A stretch of DNA of 13,240 nt from an uncultured Oscillospiraceae bacterium (GTDB lineage: Bacteria; Bacillota; Clostridia; Oscillospirales; Acutalibacteraceae), in the NCBI GenBank assembly GCA_900548085.1, contig URJF01000029.1:1-13240 (forward strand), given 5' to 3'. The notes under the pieces were generated by a model, which saw only the letters and a list, made by a program, of their open reading frames with translations, ran no database searches and was not told the origin of the DNA. Shown piece by piece: positions 1 to 7,908 of this stretch (within the stretch, counting starts at the first letter, position 1; each line of letters starts with the position of its first letter). A program made the translations under genes and the position numbers.

Positions 1-396
1 TTCTATCTTTTTGGCGATAATTACATATCTTGTTTTTTTCTTTGTGTTTTGGAGCAGTTCTTCCTTGCCCTTTTCGTCAAGCTTCAAGATTTTTGCCAAA
101 TTATCCACAACAACAGTTCGTGTCTCTTCATCTTTAATATTGCTCGGATCAAGAAAAATATTCCAAACAGTAGCGGATTGAGCGAGCACATTGCCGTCGC
201 AGTCATATATGGTTCCTCTCATTGCAGGAATTTCTGTATCCGAAAGCTGTTGTGACTCAGCCTTTGCAGAATATTCGGCTCCTTTTACACCTGTAATATA
301 GATAATTCTCACTATATCCAGAGAAAAAAGAAAGACGATAACAACGACAAATATCAAGATACGCATACGCATATTCTTTTTAAATTCTTTTGCCAT
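1..396 (-). CDS. Class B penicillin-binding protein (FtsI/SpoVD type), N-terminal part only
   Basis: The frame is open from an ATG at 396 to the window edge (132 codons), so the transpeptidase domain lies outside. The start has a good ribosome binding site (AGGTGAT, about 5 nt upstream). The protein begins with a short basic cytoplasmic stretch, then one membrane segment at about residues 12-34, then the PBP dimerisation domain start RGTIYDCDGNVLAQS (residues 60-74), which is the classic RG.I.D..G..LA pattern of class B PBPs. Such enzymes cross-link septal or spore-cortex peptidoglycan on the outer face of the membrane. The position directly after mraZ-rsmH-ftsL is where Firmicutes carry pbpB/spoVD. 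Whether it is the vegetative division PBP or SpoVD cannot be decided without the C terminus, for example the presence of PASTA domains. Confidence 0.88.
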   Translation of the reverse strand, partial: MAKEFKKNMRMRILIFVVVIVFLFSLDIVRIIYITGVKGAEYSAKAESQQLSDTEIPAMRGTIYDCDGNVLAQSATVWNIFLDPSNIKDEETRTVVVDNLAKILKLDEKGKEELLQNTKKKTRYVIIAKKIE

Positions 397-464
397 AGTA
401 TCACCTCATAAAATATTCCGCCGATTTTGTTCGACAAATTTATATTCCGATAAAAAGCACATTA

Positions 465-488
465 GAGAGTTGGGTATTCCCGACTCTC
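465..488 (-). terminator. Hairpin between ftsL-like gene and PBP gene; possible weak terminator/attenuator
   Basis: Two 10-nt arms, GAGAGTTGGG and CCCGACTCTC, are complementary with one wobble pair and enclose a TATT loop. On the minus strand a TTTTT run follows only after about 9 nt, so it is a poor canonical terminator. It may instead partly attenuate or stabilise the transcript between the two genes. The 113-bp gap is long for this otherwise tight cluster. Confidence 0.4.
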
Positions 489-509
489 ATAATATCTTAC
501 TCGTGCAAT

Positions 510-1052
510 TTACTTAATATTACCAAGTTGTTTAGCCACCTGTGCAGGAGACTTCTTTTGGAGCAGCATTTGGCGCTCCGCTTTGAATTGGCTCACATCC
601 ATATACTGAATTTGATTAGACTTAACCTTAGACATACCGAGCTTGTCCACTGCGTATTCATCTATCATGCTGACAGATACCATGGCGTCGAGCTCGCTCT
701 GAAGGCTGATGTTTTCGCTCTTTGCATTAGCAATTTGGGTTTGCTTTTGAGAAATCTCTCTGGTCAGCTCGTTCTTTGTTGCCATAGAATTAAGCAAAAG
801 TCCAACCATAGACAAACAAACGACAGCAATGACAGCAACTCTCACTGCTTTGTTGAATGCAATTCTCTGTTCTGCTTTAATTTGGCTCTTGCTTTTTACT
901 TTTTTATTTTCGTGAACCTTAAGTTCTCTCTCGGGAGCTGACTCAGGTCTTATTTTCGGAGCCTGAGAGCCTCTGCTGATATCAAACGAACCGATGAGAT
1001 AAGAAGTGTCATTTCGGTAGGAGTATCTTCTGAAATCATTTGTATTCGTCAT
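510..1052 (-). CDS. ftsL: FtsL/DivIC-like cell division protein
   Basis: A 180-residue bitopic membrane protein. It has a basic, Pro/Ser-containing cytoplasmic part (about 1-67), one membrane segment (about 70-89, AVRVAVIAVVCLSMVGLLL) and an extracytoplasmic coiled-coil-like stretch (about 92-125) ending in a short globular tail. This is the architecture of FtsL/DivIC septum initiators, which bridge FtsB/DivIB and the division PBP. FtsL sequences diverge strongly, so the name rests on architecture and on its place between rsmH and the PBP gene. I chose ATG 1052: an AAAGGGTG ribosome binding site sits about 6-9 nt upstream of it, whereas the in-frame GTG at 1061 overlaps that site and has no spacing. 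The cytoplasmic N-terminal extension is longer than in B. subtilis FtsL. It starts 29 nt after the rsmH stop. Confidence 0.75.
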   Translation of the reverse strand: MTNTNDFRRYSYRNDTSYLIGSFDISRGSQAPKIRPESAPERELKVHENKKVKSKSQIKAEQRIAFNKAVRVAVIAVVCLSMVGLLLNSMATKNELTREISQKQTQIANAKSENISLQSELDAMVSVSMIDEYAVDKLGMSKVKSNQIQYMDVSQFKAERQMLLQKKSPAQVAKQLGNIK

Positions 1053-1081
1053 CTTTGTCACCCTTTATTATAGTATATAAT

Positions 1082-1996
1082 TTAATATTTTTCAAATGTT
1101 CTTAATCTGGAGGACCTTGCTCTCGGATTTTCCTTTAATTCTTCCTCTCCGGGAGCAACTGCCTTAAAAGGCAATTTGCCAAGCGGTTTCTTGCCGCACA
1201 CACAAACCGGAAATTCCTTTGGACAGGTACAAGGGTTGCACCACTTATTGAATCTTTCTTTTACCATTCTGTCCTCGAGAGAATGGAAAGTAATTATTGA
1301 AATTCTTCCACCGGGATTTAGGCAGTCCAAGGCATCATCGAGAGTTTTGTCGAGCTTGTCCAACTCGCCGTTGACCTCTATTCTGATTGCTTGAAAAGTT
1401 TTTCTCGCCGGATGGGAGTCACGCATTTTTGACTTTGGATACGACGCTTTGATTATATCTACCAAATCGCCTGTGGTAACTATCGGCTTGTTTTCTCTAG
1501 CTTCTACTATATTTTTAGCTATGCGTCGAGAAAATCTTTCTTCCCCGTATCTCCACAAAATGTCGGCAAGTTCCTGCTCGGAATAGGTATTGACCACATC
1601 TTTAGCACTAAGTCCCTGCTTGCTCATTCGCATATCAAGTACAGCATCTTTGTGATAAGAAAATCCACGGTCGCCGTTGTCGAGCTGAAACGAGCTGACG
1701 CCTAAGTCGAGAAGTATTCCGTCTACGCCGTCAATGTTAAGCTCTCGGAGTATTTCCTTTATGTTGGCAAAATTGTTTTGGACTATTGTCACATTATCAA
1801 ACTCGGAGAGTCTTTCGTTCAGCACTGCAATAGCATCGGGATCTTGGTCAACAGCTATAAGCCTTTTAGCAGTCTTCGCTATCGCTCTGCTGTGTCCGCC
1901 TCCGCCTGCGGTACCGTCGAGTACGGTCTTTGAGCCGTCAAGCTCAAGTGATTTCAGTGCCTCATCAAACAGCACACTTTTGTGTACAAATTCCAT
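1082..1996 (-). CDS. rsmH: 16S rRNA (cytosine(1402)-N(4))-methyltransferase RsmH (MraW)
   Basis: The 304-residue length is normal for RsmH (about 300-315). It transfers a methyl group from SAM to N4 of C1402 in the decoding centre of 16S rRNA. Visible motifs are the glycine-rich SAM loop LDGTAGGGGHS (residues 26-36), the family signature DLGVSSFQLD...RGFSY at about 97-115, the ITFHSLEDRMV motif in the second half, a Cys-rich insert (CNPCTCPKEFPVCVCGKK) and the usual NPRARSSRLR C terminus. The ATG lies 2 nt after the mraZ stop with little Shine-Dalgarno sequence, so translation is probably coupled to mraZ. It is the second gene of the division cluster, transcribed from the promoter upstream of mraZ. 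Confidence 0.98.
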   Translation of the reverse strand: MEFVHKSVLFDEALKSLELDGSKTVLDGTAGGGGHSRAIAKTAKRLIAVDQDPDAIAVLNERLSEFDNVTIVQNNFANIKEILRELNIDGVDGILLDLGVSSFQLDNGDRGFSYHKDAVLDMRMSKQGLSAKDVVNTYSEQELADILWRYGEERFSRRIAKNIVEARENKPIVTTGDLVDIIKASYPKSKMRDSHPARKTFQAIRIEVNGELDKLDKTLDDALDCLNPGGRISIITFHSLEDRMVKERFNKWCNPCTCPKEFPVCVCGKKPLGKLPFKAVAPGEEELKENPRARSSRLRTFEKY

Positions 1997-1998
1997 AA

Positions 1999-2445
1999 TT
2001 AAATACCGTACTCGTCGAGGATATCCTCAACTTCTTCTTCGTCAATATCGCCGAGTTCTTCCTTAAACAAGTCACAGTTCCATATTTCAATACGGTTATT
2101 GTTACCGAAAACCTCTGCCTCTTTTTGACCGAGAAGCTCAACCTGTCTGCGAAGTTCCTCATTAAGAGTAATTCTGCCCTGTCCGTCGAGAGTCATCTTT
2201 TCGGCATTGGCTGTAAAGAAGAATTCAAGTTTTTTTCTTTTCTTTTGATTCACTTCTTCGTGAATACGCTGCATAAAGTTGTCCCATTCTTCAATCGGAT
2301 AGAGAGCAAGACATTTTCCGAGTCCACGAGATGCAACAAACTCCTGTCCCAAATCGGCACGCATATTAGCAGGAATGAAAATTCTGCCCTTTGCATCAAT
2401 TTTGTAAGATTTGTGACCGAGAAATCTGTTTTTGTATTCGCTCAT
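1999..2445 (-). CDS. mraZ: Transcriptional regulator MraZ
   Basis: 148 residues, typical for MraZ. The protein has two AbrB/SpoVT-like swapped-hairpin half-domains, each with the DxxGR signature: DAKGRIFIPANMR (residues 18-29) and DGQGRITLNEELR (88-99). In the family these form a ring-shaped oligomer that binds repeated DNA boxes in its own promoter region and regulates the division cluster. The C terminus is acidic (DIDEEEVEDILDEYGI). The ATG is preceded by a near-perfect AAAGGAGG ribosome binding site. It is the first gene of the operon mraZ-rsmH-ftsL-PBP, and probable operators lie in its leader (2470-2548). Confidence 0.98.
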   Translation of the reverse strand: MSEYKNRFLGHKSYKIDAKGRIFIPANMRADLGQEFVASRGLGKCLALYPIEEWDNFMQRIHEEVNQKKRKKLEFFFTANAEKMTLDGQGRITLNEELRRQVELLGQKEAEVFGNNNRIEIWNCDLFKEELGDIDEEEVEDILDEYGI

Positions 2446-2469
2446 TTTGCTCTCCTCCTTTCTTGAAAT

Positions 2470-2548
2470 GTGGGATTTTGATTTAAAAATTACATTTTTG
2501 GTGTAATTTTGTGGGTTTTTAATGTATTATTGTGGGAATTTGCCCCAC
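2470..2548. promoter_or_regulatory. Candidate MraZ operator array in the mraZ leader
   Basis: GTGGG occurs on the plus strand at 2470, 2511 and 2532, with a degenerate GTGTA at 2501 and an inverted CCCAC at 2544-2548. The same-strand start distances (31, 10, 21) are close to whole helical turns. MraZ of E. coli binds TGGG repeats with a 10-bp period downstream of its promoter, and Mollicute MraZ binds GTGG-containing repeats. Here the boxes lie between the promoter and mraZ, read on the strand opposite to the gene. Binding is inferred. Confidence 0.6.
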
Positions 2549-2557
2549 CGTGTTTCC

Positions 2558-2586
2558 ATTATATTATTAAATAAGGGCTTTGTCAA
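2558..2586 (-). promoter_or_regulatory. Sigma-A promoter of the mraZ division operon
   Basis: The -35 TTGACA (2586-2581) and -10 TATAAT (2563-2558) are both perfect and separated by exactly 17 bp. Transcription would start near 2551, giving a leader of about 105 nt that contains the GTGGG/CCCAC repeats. Confidence 0.9.
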
Positions 2587-2607
2587 GGATTTTTCCCCCT
2601 GTATATC

Positions 2608-2637
2608 ATTTGTAACAAATTGTCATATTTTTGTAAC
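2608..2637. promoter_or_regulatory. Repeated TTTGTAAC boxes upstream of the first sugar transporter
   Basis: TTTGTAAC occurs at 2609-2616 and again at 2630-2637, 21 bp apart, so both copies face the same side of the helix. The first copy sits in a short palindrome ATTTGT-A-ACAAAT (2608-2620). Both lie just upstream of the -35 at 2648, a layout that would suit an activator, but no regulator gene is nearby. The AT richness makes this tentative. Confidence 0.3.
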
Positions 2638-2647
2638 CTTTGTGAAT

Positions 2648-2676
2648 TTGCCATATGTTATGCAGTATGATATAAT
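2648..2676 (+). promoter_or_regulatory. Promoter of the first GPH transporter
   Basis: TTGCCA (2648-2653), a 17-bp spacer and TATAAT (2671-2676), with TG at 2668-2669 forming an extended -10. It is divergent from the mraZ promoter; the two -35 boxes are about 60 bp apart. Confidence 0.8.
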
Positions 2677-2706
2677 GTATATAATCTATACAACAGGAGT
2701 AAAAAT

Positions 2707-4113
2707 ATGAAAAAATACGAAACCACCTGGCGTGAAAAAATAGGCTATGGCATAGGTGCTGTAGGACTTGACCTAAGCTATGGTATGTTCTACTCATTCC
2801 TCAGCTATTATTTGAGCAGTGTGCTGGGATTGAAAGAAGCATTTTTGCTGTTACTGACACCTTTGGCTCGTATATGGGACGGAATCAACGACCCTATGAT
2901 GGGTACAATCGTAGACAATACGAGAACTAAACATGGAAAATACAGACCGTGGATAATAATAGGTGCTATATGCAACGCCGTTGTACTATTTTTGCTGTTC
3001 ACGAGCTTTGGTATGAGCGGCACAAAGCTGTACATATATATCGGAGTAATGTATATCCTCTGGGGCATGACAAACACAATGGCAGACATCCCCTATTGGA
3101 GCATGATACCGTCATTCACAAGTGACCCCGACGACAGAAACATGGTATCAACAGTAGCGAGAACCTTTTCCGGTCTCGGTCAGGGAATTATCACTGTAGC
3201 TACCCCGATAATACTCCCAATGCTCTCTACCGGTATGACTACCGAAAAGGGTTACAGTGCTTCCGGTTTCTCCCGCTGGGCAGGAATCTGTGCGATACTG
3301 CTGGTGCTGTTCTCCTCTATCTGTGTGTTCAGCACTAAAGAGAAAAATGTAGTATATAACGAAAAGTCCAAATTTTCGTTCAAAAAGATTTTTTCCGTTA
3401 TTGCTCACAACGACCAGCTGGTAGTATTTATGGTGGTTGCTATGCTGTCTAACGCAGGATGGTATCTCACCTCCGGCACGGCAGTCTACTACTTTTCGGA
3501 TGTTCTCGGTCAACCTAAGGCTCAGAGCTTGTTCCAAACTATCGGTGCCGTAGGTTCGGTGCTCGGCCTTGTGGTTATCCCTGTTCTTTCTAAATGGATG
3601 AACAAAAAGAAGATTTATCAAATCTCACTGTGTGCCACCATATTAGGCTATGTATTGATGTTTGTATTCGGCCCGATACTGAAAATCACCATTGCACTCG
3701 ACATTGCATACATCATATCCTCAACAGGTATCGCTGCTATGTTTGTAGGTCAGACAATTTTCTTGGCAGACATAGTGGACTACGGCGAATACAAAAACGG
3801 CGAGCGTAATGAGTCAATCACTTTCTCAATGAAAGGCTTTTTGCAGAAAATGGCATACACAATCCAGACCATTATACTTTTCGGCGGCCTCGGTATTATG
3901 AACTACAACAAGCAAATCACTTCTGCCACAAAAGCAATCAACGAAAGCACCAAAGCAGGAATAGGCATAATCTGCTTTGGTATTCCGCCTGTACTCATTC
4001 TCATTTCGCTGATAATTTTTTCAAAGAAATTTAAGCTCCACGGAGAGCTCGCCGACAAGGTACACGACCACATAATCGAAAAAAGAAGCAACGAAAAAAA
4101 CACAGCTGAATAA
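2707..4113 (+). CDS. GPH (MelB-type) sugar:cation symporter
   Basis: A 468-residue, 12-helix MFS-type membrane protein of the glycoside-pentoside-hexuronide:cation symporter family. The diagnostic motif RIWDGINDPMMG (R55, D58, N61, D62) matches the MelB cation/sugar site R52-D55-N58-D59, followed by the cytoplasmic loop DNTRTKHGKYRPW. The second half has the conserved ADIVDYGEYKNGERNES motif and a downstream Lys in FLQKM, in line with MelB K377. It should import a sugar or glycoside with Na+ or H+; the substrate cannot be told from sequence. AGGAG lies 7 nt before the ATG. It is a single-gene unit with its own promoter and terminator, and no glycosidase or regulator sits beside it. It is distantly similar to the transporter at 8727-10334. 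Confidence 0.92.
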   Translation: MKKYETTWREKIGYGIGAVGLDLSYGMFYSFLSYYLSSVLGLKEAFLLLLTPLARIWDGINDPMMGTIVDNTRTKHGKYRPWIIIGAICNAVVLFLLFTSFGMSGTKLYIYIGVMYILWGMTNTMADIPYWSMIPSFTSDPDDRNMVSTVARTFSGLGQGIITVATPIILPMLSTGMTTEKGYSASGFSRWAGICAILLVLFSSICVFSTKEKNVVYNEKSKFSFKKIFSVIAHNDQLVVFMVVAMLSNAGWYLTSGTAVYYFSDVLGQPKAQSLFQTIGAVGSVLGLVVIPVLSKWMNKKKIYQISLCATILGYVLMFVFGPILKITIALDIAYIISSTGIAAMFVGQTIFLADIVDYGEYKNGERNESITFSMKGFLQKMAYTIQTIILFGGLGIMNYNKQITSATKAINESTKAGIGIICFGIPPVLILISLIIFSKKFKLHGELADKVHDHIIEKRSNEKNTAE

Positions 4114-4121
4114 AAAAACAG

Positions 4122-4153
4122 CGCTTGCACACTATCAGTCGTGCAAGCGTTTT
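4122..4153 (+). terminator. Terminator of the first transporter (probably bidirectional)
   Basis: A 9-bp perfect stem, CGCTTGCAC/GTGCAAGCG, with a 10-nt loop is followed by TTTT on the plus strand. On the minus strand the same stem is followed, after CTG, by seven Ts (complement of the A-run at 4113-4119), so it can also stop readthrough from pheT. Confidence 0.85.
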
Positions 4154-4160
4154 GTTATGC

Positions 4161-4191
4161 AAAAGCCCCGACCGCTAATGCAGTCGGGGCT
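4161..4191 (-). terminator. Terminator of the pheST operon
   Basis: GC-rich 9-bp stem AGCCCCGAC/GTCGGGGCT (4164-4172 with 4183-4191), 10-nt loop, then TTTT on the minus strand, starting 12 nt after the pheT stop. Confidence 0.85.
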
Positions 4192-4202
4192 AAATTTGCT
4201 AT

Positions 4203-6563
4203 TTACTTTTTAAGCTCTATTCCGTCGGACTTGAGAGTAGAAATAATCTTGTCTGTAATCTCAGACACCTCATCTCTGGTCAATGTCTTTTCGGGATGAG
4301 CAAAGGTGATGCGAGTTGTGATAGACTTAGAATTGTCATCCTCGTATACATCTGTAACCTCTACCTTTTTGATAAGGCTGCTGTTAGCTGCCTTAATTGC
4401 TTTTGCAATAGGAGCAAACGCAGAGGATACAAAGGACAAGTCAATGTCAATAGCCGGGAACTTTGACGGCTCCTCATACTGAATTGATGCATTCTCTATA
4501 GCAGAAAAATCGTTAATATCAACCTCGGCGAAAACAATAGATGCTTTCTTATCAATTTTCTTAGATACAACGGGATGGACGATACCGATTTCGCCTATCT
4601 CGATGCCGTCGCAAATCACCTTATTGAGATTGCGTGGGTGCTGATAGGAATGTTCGGCAGCCTTTTTCTCAAATGTGAGAGAGCGGTGCTTCAAGTCATC
4701 CGCCATAGTCTCAAGAATATCACGCAACTCAAAATACAGAGCAGGCATAGGCTTAGTCTTAGAATAAAGAGTAATGCCTAATTTTTTGTGTTCTACGCAA
4801 AGGTTGTTTTCATCAACAGCTGTAACAACTCTGCCTATCTCAAAGATACCAAAGTCCGTGGCAAAGGAAGTGTTGCTCTTAACCTGGCAAAGCTGTGTAG
4901 GAATCATTGAGTTGCGGATAGTCTCGATATTAGGGTTAGTGGCACCCCGGAGCTTAATAACGCCCTCTACATCAATATTGAGTGCTTTAAGTTCATCATA
5001 ATAAGCCCAAACATATGAATGTAATTCGTGGAGCGAAAATCTCTTTACGAGCAAGTCCTTAATTTTGTCCTCATCAGTCTTTTCGGTAGCAGGTCTGACA
5101 GGATAAAGCGGTGAGCGTGTGGTATGAATGTCGAAGTTATCATAGCCGTAGATACGAGTAATTTCCTCGATAATGTCAGCTTTCATAGTAACATCCTTAG
5201 TAGCTCTCCAGCTCGGTACAACCACATCGAAAACATCGTCATTCACCTTAGCCTCAAAGCCGAGAGAGGTAAGAGTGCTGATTATAGTATCATTTGAAAT
5301 CTTGATACCTGTATATTTATCTACAAAGGCTTTGTCAAAATTAAGCTCTACCTTATCGTAGTGATAAGCATATTCATCGGTTAGAGCAGAAACAACAGTT
5401 GCCTCGGGATCTGTCTCCCACATAAGATTAACAAATCTGCCGATAGCAGTGACTGTCATCTCAGGGTCAAGAGATTTTTCATATCTCATAGAAGCATCTG
5501 TTCTGTGAGAAAGTCTGACTGTAGATTTACGGATAGATGCTGCATCGAATGTAGCCGACTCAAGAGTAAGGGTAGTGGTATCGTCCACAATCTCACTATC
5601 AAGGCCGCCCATAATACCTGCAATAGCAACAGGAGTGTCATCGTTGCAAATCATAAGAGTGTTTTCGTCGATATGGCGTTCTACATTATCGAGAGTTTGG
5701 AACTCAAAAGGTTTATCGAAGCGCTTAATTCTGATTTTTTCTACCTTGCGTGAGTCAAAAGCGTGCATAGGCTGACCCATTTCAAGCATAAGATAATTTG
5801 TAAGGTCTGCAAGGAAATTGATTGCACGCATTCCGCAATAGAAAAGTCTGATACGCATATTGACCGGTGAAACAGTGGCAGTAATATTCTTAACCTGAAG
5901 GCAGGAATAGCGTTGACAAAGCGGGTCAACAATCTTCATATCAACCTTAGGAAGATTATCATACTTAGAAAGGTCGGCAGTAGGCATAGGCTTAAGCTCT
6001 CTGCCCGAAAGAGCAGCAAACTCACGAGCTATGCCATAATGTCCCCAAAGGTCAGGACGGTTAGTAAGAGATTTGTTATCGACCTCAAAAATAATGTCGT
6101 CAATAGCATAAGCCTCCTTTAGGTCTGTACCGTTAGGCAGGTCATCTGTAATATCCATAATGCCGCTGTTATCATCGGAAATGCCGATTTCTTTTTCTGA
6201 GCAGCACATACCGTTAGAGGTATAACCGGCAAGGTTGCGTGGAGCAATCTCTATATCGCCGATTTTTGCACCGAGCTTTGCAAAAGCAGTTTTCATACCG
6301 ACTCTTACATTAGGTGCGCCGCAAACTACATCGACAAGCTCGTCCTCACCTGCATCAACCTTAAGCAAATGGAGTTTTTTGCTGTCGGGGTGAGCCTCAA
6401 CGGATTTTATTTCTGCCACAACGATGCCGGAAATATCCGAGCCTTTGTGGTAAATATCATTTTCTACCTCTGCTGTAGAGAGTGAAAACTGATTTATAAG
6501 TTTCATTAAATCAAGACCCGACAAATCGACGAAGTCCTGAATCCAATTCATAGATAAAAACAT
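4203..6563 (-). CDS. pheT: Phenylalanine--tRNA ligase beta subunit
   Basis: 786 residues, the usual size for bacterial PheT (about 790-805). It pairs with PheS as an alpha2-beta2 enzyme that charges tRNA-Phe in the cytoplasm. Domains in order are an OB-fold tRNA-binding domain (about 40-150, VVAEIKSVEAHPDSKKLHLL and VVCGAPNVRVGMK), the B3/B4 editing domain (about 210-390), the B5 domain (about 400-475, ending DIIEEITRIYGYDN), a catalytic-like core, and a C-terminal ferredoxin-fold anticodon-binding domain (from about 693, YEEPSKFPAIDIDLSFV). The ATG at 6563 has a GGGGAGTG ribosome binding site 6-8 nt upstream; the internal ATG at 6551 has none. It starts 17 nt after pheS, so the two are cotranscribed and both under the T-box. 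Confidence 0.98.
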   Translation of the reverse strand: MFLSMNWIQDFVDLSGLDLMKLINQFSLSTAEVENDIYHKGSDISGIVVAEIKSVEAHPDSKKLHLLKVDAGEDELVDVVCGAPNVRVGMKTAFAKLGAKIGDIEIAPRNLAGYTSNGMCCSEKEIGISDDNSGIMDITDDLPNGTDLKEAYAIDDIIFEVDNKSLTNRPDLWGHYGIAREFAALSGRELKPMPTADLSKYDNLPKVDMKIVDPLCQRYSCLQVKNITATVSPVNMRIRLFYCGMRAINFLADLTNYLMLEMGQPMHAFDSRKVEKIRIKRFDKPFEFQTLDNVERHIDENTLMICNDDTPVAIAGIMGGLDSEIVDDTTTLTLESATFDAASIRKSTVRLSHRTDASMRYEKSLDPEMTVTAIGRFVNLMWETDPEATVVSALTDEYAYHYDKVELNFDKAFVDKYTGIKISNDTIISTLTSLGFEAKVNDDVFDVVVPSWRATKDVTMKADIIEEITRIYGYDNFDIHTTRSPLYPVRPATEKTDEDKIKDLLVKRFSLHELHSYVWAYYDELKALNIDVEGVIKLRGATNPNIETIRNSMIPTQLCQVKSNTSFATDFGIFEIGRVVTAVDENNLCVEHKKLGITLYSKTKPMPALYFELRDILETMADDLKHRSLTFEKKAAEHSYQHPRNLNKVICDGIEIGEIGIVHPVVSKKIDKKASIVFAEVDINDFSAIENASIQYEEPSKFPAIDIDLSFVSSAFAPIAKAIKAANSSLIKKVEVTDVYEDDNSKSITTRITFAHPEKTLTRDEVSEITDKIISTLKSDGIELKK

Positions 6564-6580
6564 AATGTCACTCCCCTTTC

Positions 6581-7633
6581 TTATTCATCATCGGTAAATT
6601 GACTCATAGCCTTAAGGCTGCCACCGTTAAGGTCACGAATATCTTTTATACCGTATTTCATCATAACAAGTCGTGTAAGTCCAAGTCCAAAAGCGAAGCC
6701 CGTATATTTTTCGGGGTCAATTCCGCCCATACGAAGAACATCGGGATGAATCATACCGCAAGGGCAAAGCTCAAGCCAGCCGCTGTGCTTACAGGACGGA
6801 CAGCCCTCGCCGCCGCAGATAAGGCAGCTGATGTCAAGTTCAAAGCCCGGCTCAACGAATGGGAAAAATCCCGGGCGAAGTCTGACCTTAATGTCCTTTT
6901 GGAACACCTCGGACAACATAGTTTTCATAAAGTAGATAAGGTTTGAGATGGAAATATCCTTGTCTACCATCATACCTTCCATTTGGAAGAATGTATTTTC
7001 ATGGCAAGCATCGGTAGCCTCATTACGAAAACATCTGCCGGGGAAGATAGCTTTGATAGGAACACCCTGCTCCTCAAGAGGCTTTTTATACTTTCTGAGA
7101 ATAGCATTTTGGGCAGCGGAGGTCTGGGACTTAAGGAGCTGTCCGTTTTCGAGATAATAGGTATCCTGCATATCACGAGCCGGATGGTCTTTTGGCACAT
7201 TAACTGCCTCAAAGCACTCATAGTCTGTAACAACCTCGGCGTAATCCTCTACAGTAAAGCCCATAGACTCAAATATCTGTTCACACTGACGCTGAACAAG
7301 GGTGACAGGATGATATGAGCCTCTCGCCAAATTTGCCGGCATAGAGAGGTCAAATTCCGGCATAAGTTCGATTTCTTTTTCAATTTCCTTCTGCTTCAGC
7401 TCTTCGGTTTTTTCGGCAATTTTCTTTGCTACTATACCTTTGAGCTCATTGACCTGCTGACCGAATGACTTTTTTTCTTCGTTAGAGAGTTCTCTCATTC
7501 CTTTTAGCAAGTCGGTAACAGAGCCTTTTTTGCCGAGATAGGAAACACGAATATTCTCTATATCAGTCAAGGCGCTGATTTGGGACAATTCTTTTTCAAA
7601 GCGGTCTTGGAGACCTTTGATTTTTTCGTCCAT
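6581..7633 (-). CDS. pheS: Phenylalanine--tRNA ligase alpha subunit
   Basis: 350 residues, normal for PheS. It is the catalytic subunit forming Phe-AMP and Phe-tRNA. It has an N-terminal coiled coil (about 1-90), class II motif 1 region around RGSYHPVT (104-111), motif 2 FPGRCFRNEATDACHENTFF (198-216) and motif 3 GFAFGLGLTRLVMMKYGI (312-329). A zinc-ribbon-like Cys set (C270, C273, C278, C281) resembles B. subtilis PheS, with an additional CPC (290-292) before the GMIHP motif. The start at 7633 (MDEKIKG) follows GGAGGG with 4-nt spacing. The same frame stays open upstream to 7726, but that stretch is the T-box terminator and T-box sequence, not protein. It is the first gene of pheS-pheT. Confidence 0.98.
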   Translation of the reverse strand: MDEKIKGLQDRFEKELSQISALTDIENIRVSYLGKKGSVTDLLKGMRELSNEEKKSFGQQVNELKGIVAKKIAEKTEELKQKEIEKEIELMPEFDLSMPANLARGSYHPVTLVQRQCEQIFESMGFTVEDYAEVVTDYECFEAVNVPKDHPARDMQDTYYLENGQLLKSQTSAAQNAILRKYKKPLEEQGVPIKAIFPGRCFRNEATDACHENTFFQMEGMMVDKDISISNLIYFMKTMLSEVFQKDIKVRLRPGFFPFVEPGFELDISCLICGGEGCPSCKHSGWLELCPCGMIHPDVLRMGGIDPEKYTGFAFGLGLTRLVMMKYGIKDIRDLNGGSLKAMSQFTDDE

Positions 7634-7678
7634 AATTCCCTCCATATAAAAAATAATAATTAACTGAATTTTGGCAAC

Positions 7679-7707
7679 AAAAAAACTCCGCCCCATTGAG
7701 ACGAAGT
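7679..7707 (-). terminator. T-box-controlled intrinsic terminator
   Basis: A 10-bp stem (ACTTCGTCTC with GGGGCGGAGT, three wobble pairs) is followed by seven Ts at the 3' end of the T-box leader. It ends about 45 nt before the pheS start and competes with the antiterminator formed with the T-box sequence. Confidence 0.9.
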
Positions 7708-7902
7708 AATCCGTGGTACCACTCAAATTACAGCAAATATGCTGTCACTCAAACACTTTAACGCAGTGATACGTCCGCCTTAGTTGCTCGGCGGCTGCTC
7801 CCAGGCTGAAATTCGTACCGTATGTCCTATGTGTTTGCACCGACCACACATTCTCTGAAAGGAGCAATACAGAACTACTTACACCTGTTCCTCACATTTT
7901 GC
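7679..7902 (-). ncRNA. T-box riboswitch, phenylalanine specifier
   Basis: The leader of pheS shows the full T-box plan on the minus strand. The Stem I base is TGCTCC/GGAGCA (7866-7861 with 7801-7796). An AGAGA bulge region and the apical motif GGTCGGTGCAAAC follow. The specifier loop is GAATTTCAG with Phe codon UUC at 7810-7808 followed by A. Then come a hairpin CCGCC/GGCGG (7775-7794), the T-box GAGTGGTACCACGG (7724-7711) and a terminator. Uncharged tRNA-Phe pairing with both the specifier and the T-box bulge would favour the antiterminator and pheST expression. This covers most of the gene-free stretch 7634-8062. Confidence 0.95.
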
Positions 7903-7908
7903 TATTAA

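Noticed and set aside
528..941. Plus-strand open frame of 137 codons
   Set aside because: It is a shadow of the FtsL-like gene on the other strand, which has the ribosome binding site and the expected operon position.
3148..3621. Minus-strand open frame of 157 codons inside the first transporter
   Set aside because: The plus strand clearly encodes the GPH symporter here, and the antisense frame has no recognisable motif.
7634..7726. N-terminal extension of PheS (31 residues)
   Set aside because: The stretch is the T-box sequence and terminator of the leader RNA. The ATG at 7633 has its own GGAGGG site, and the extension matches no PheS.
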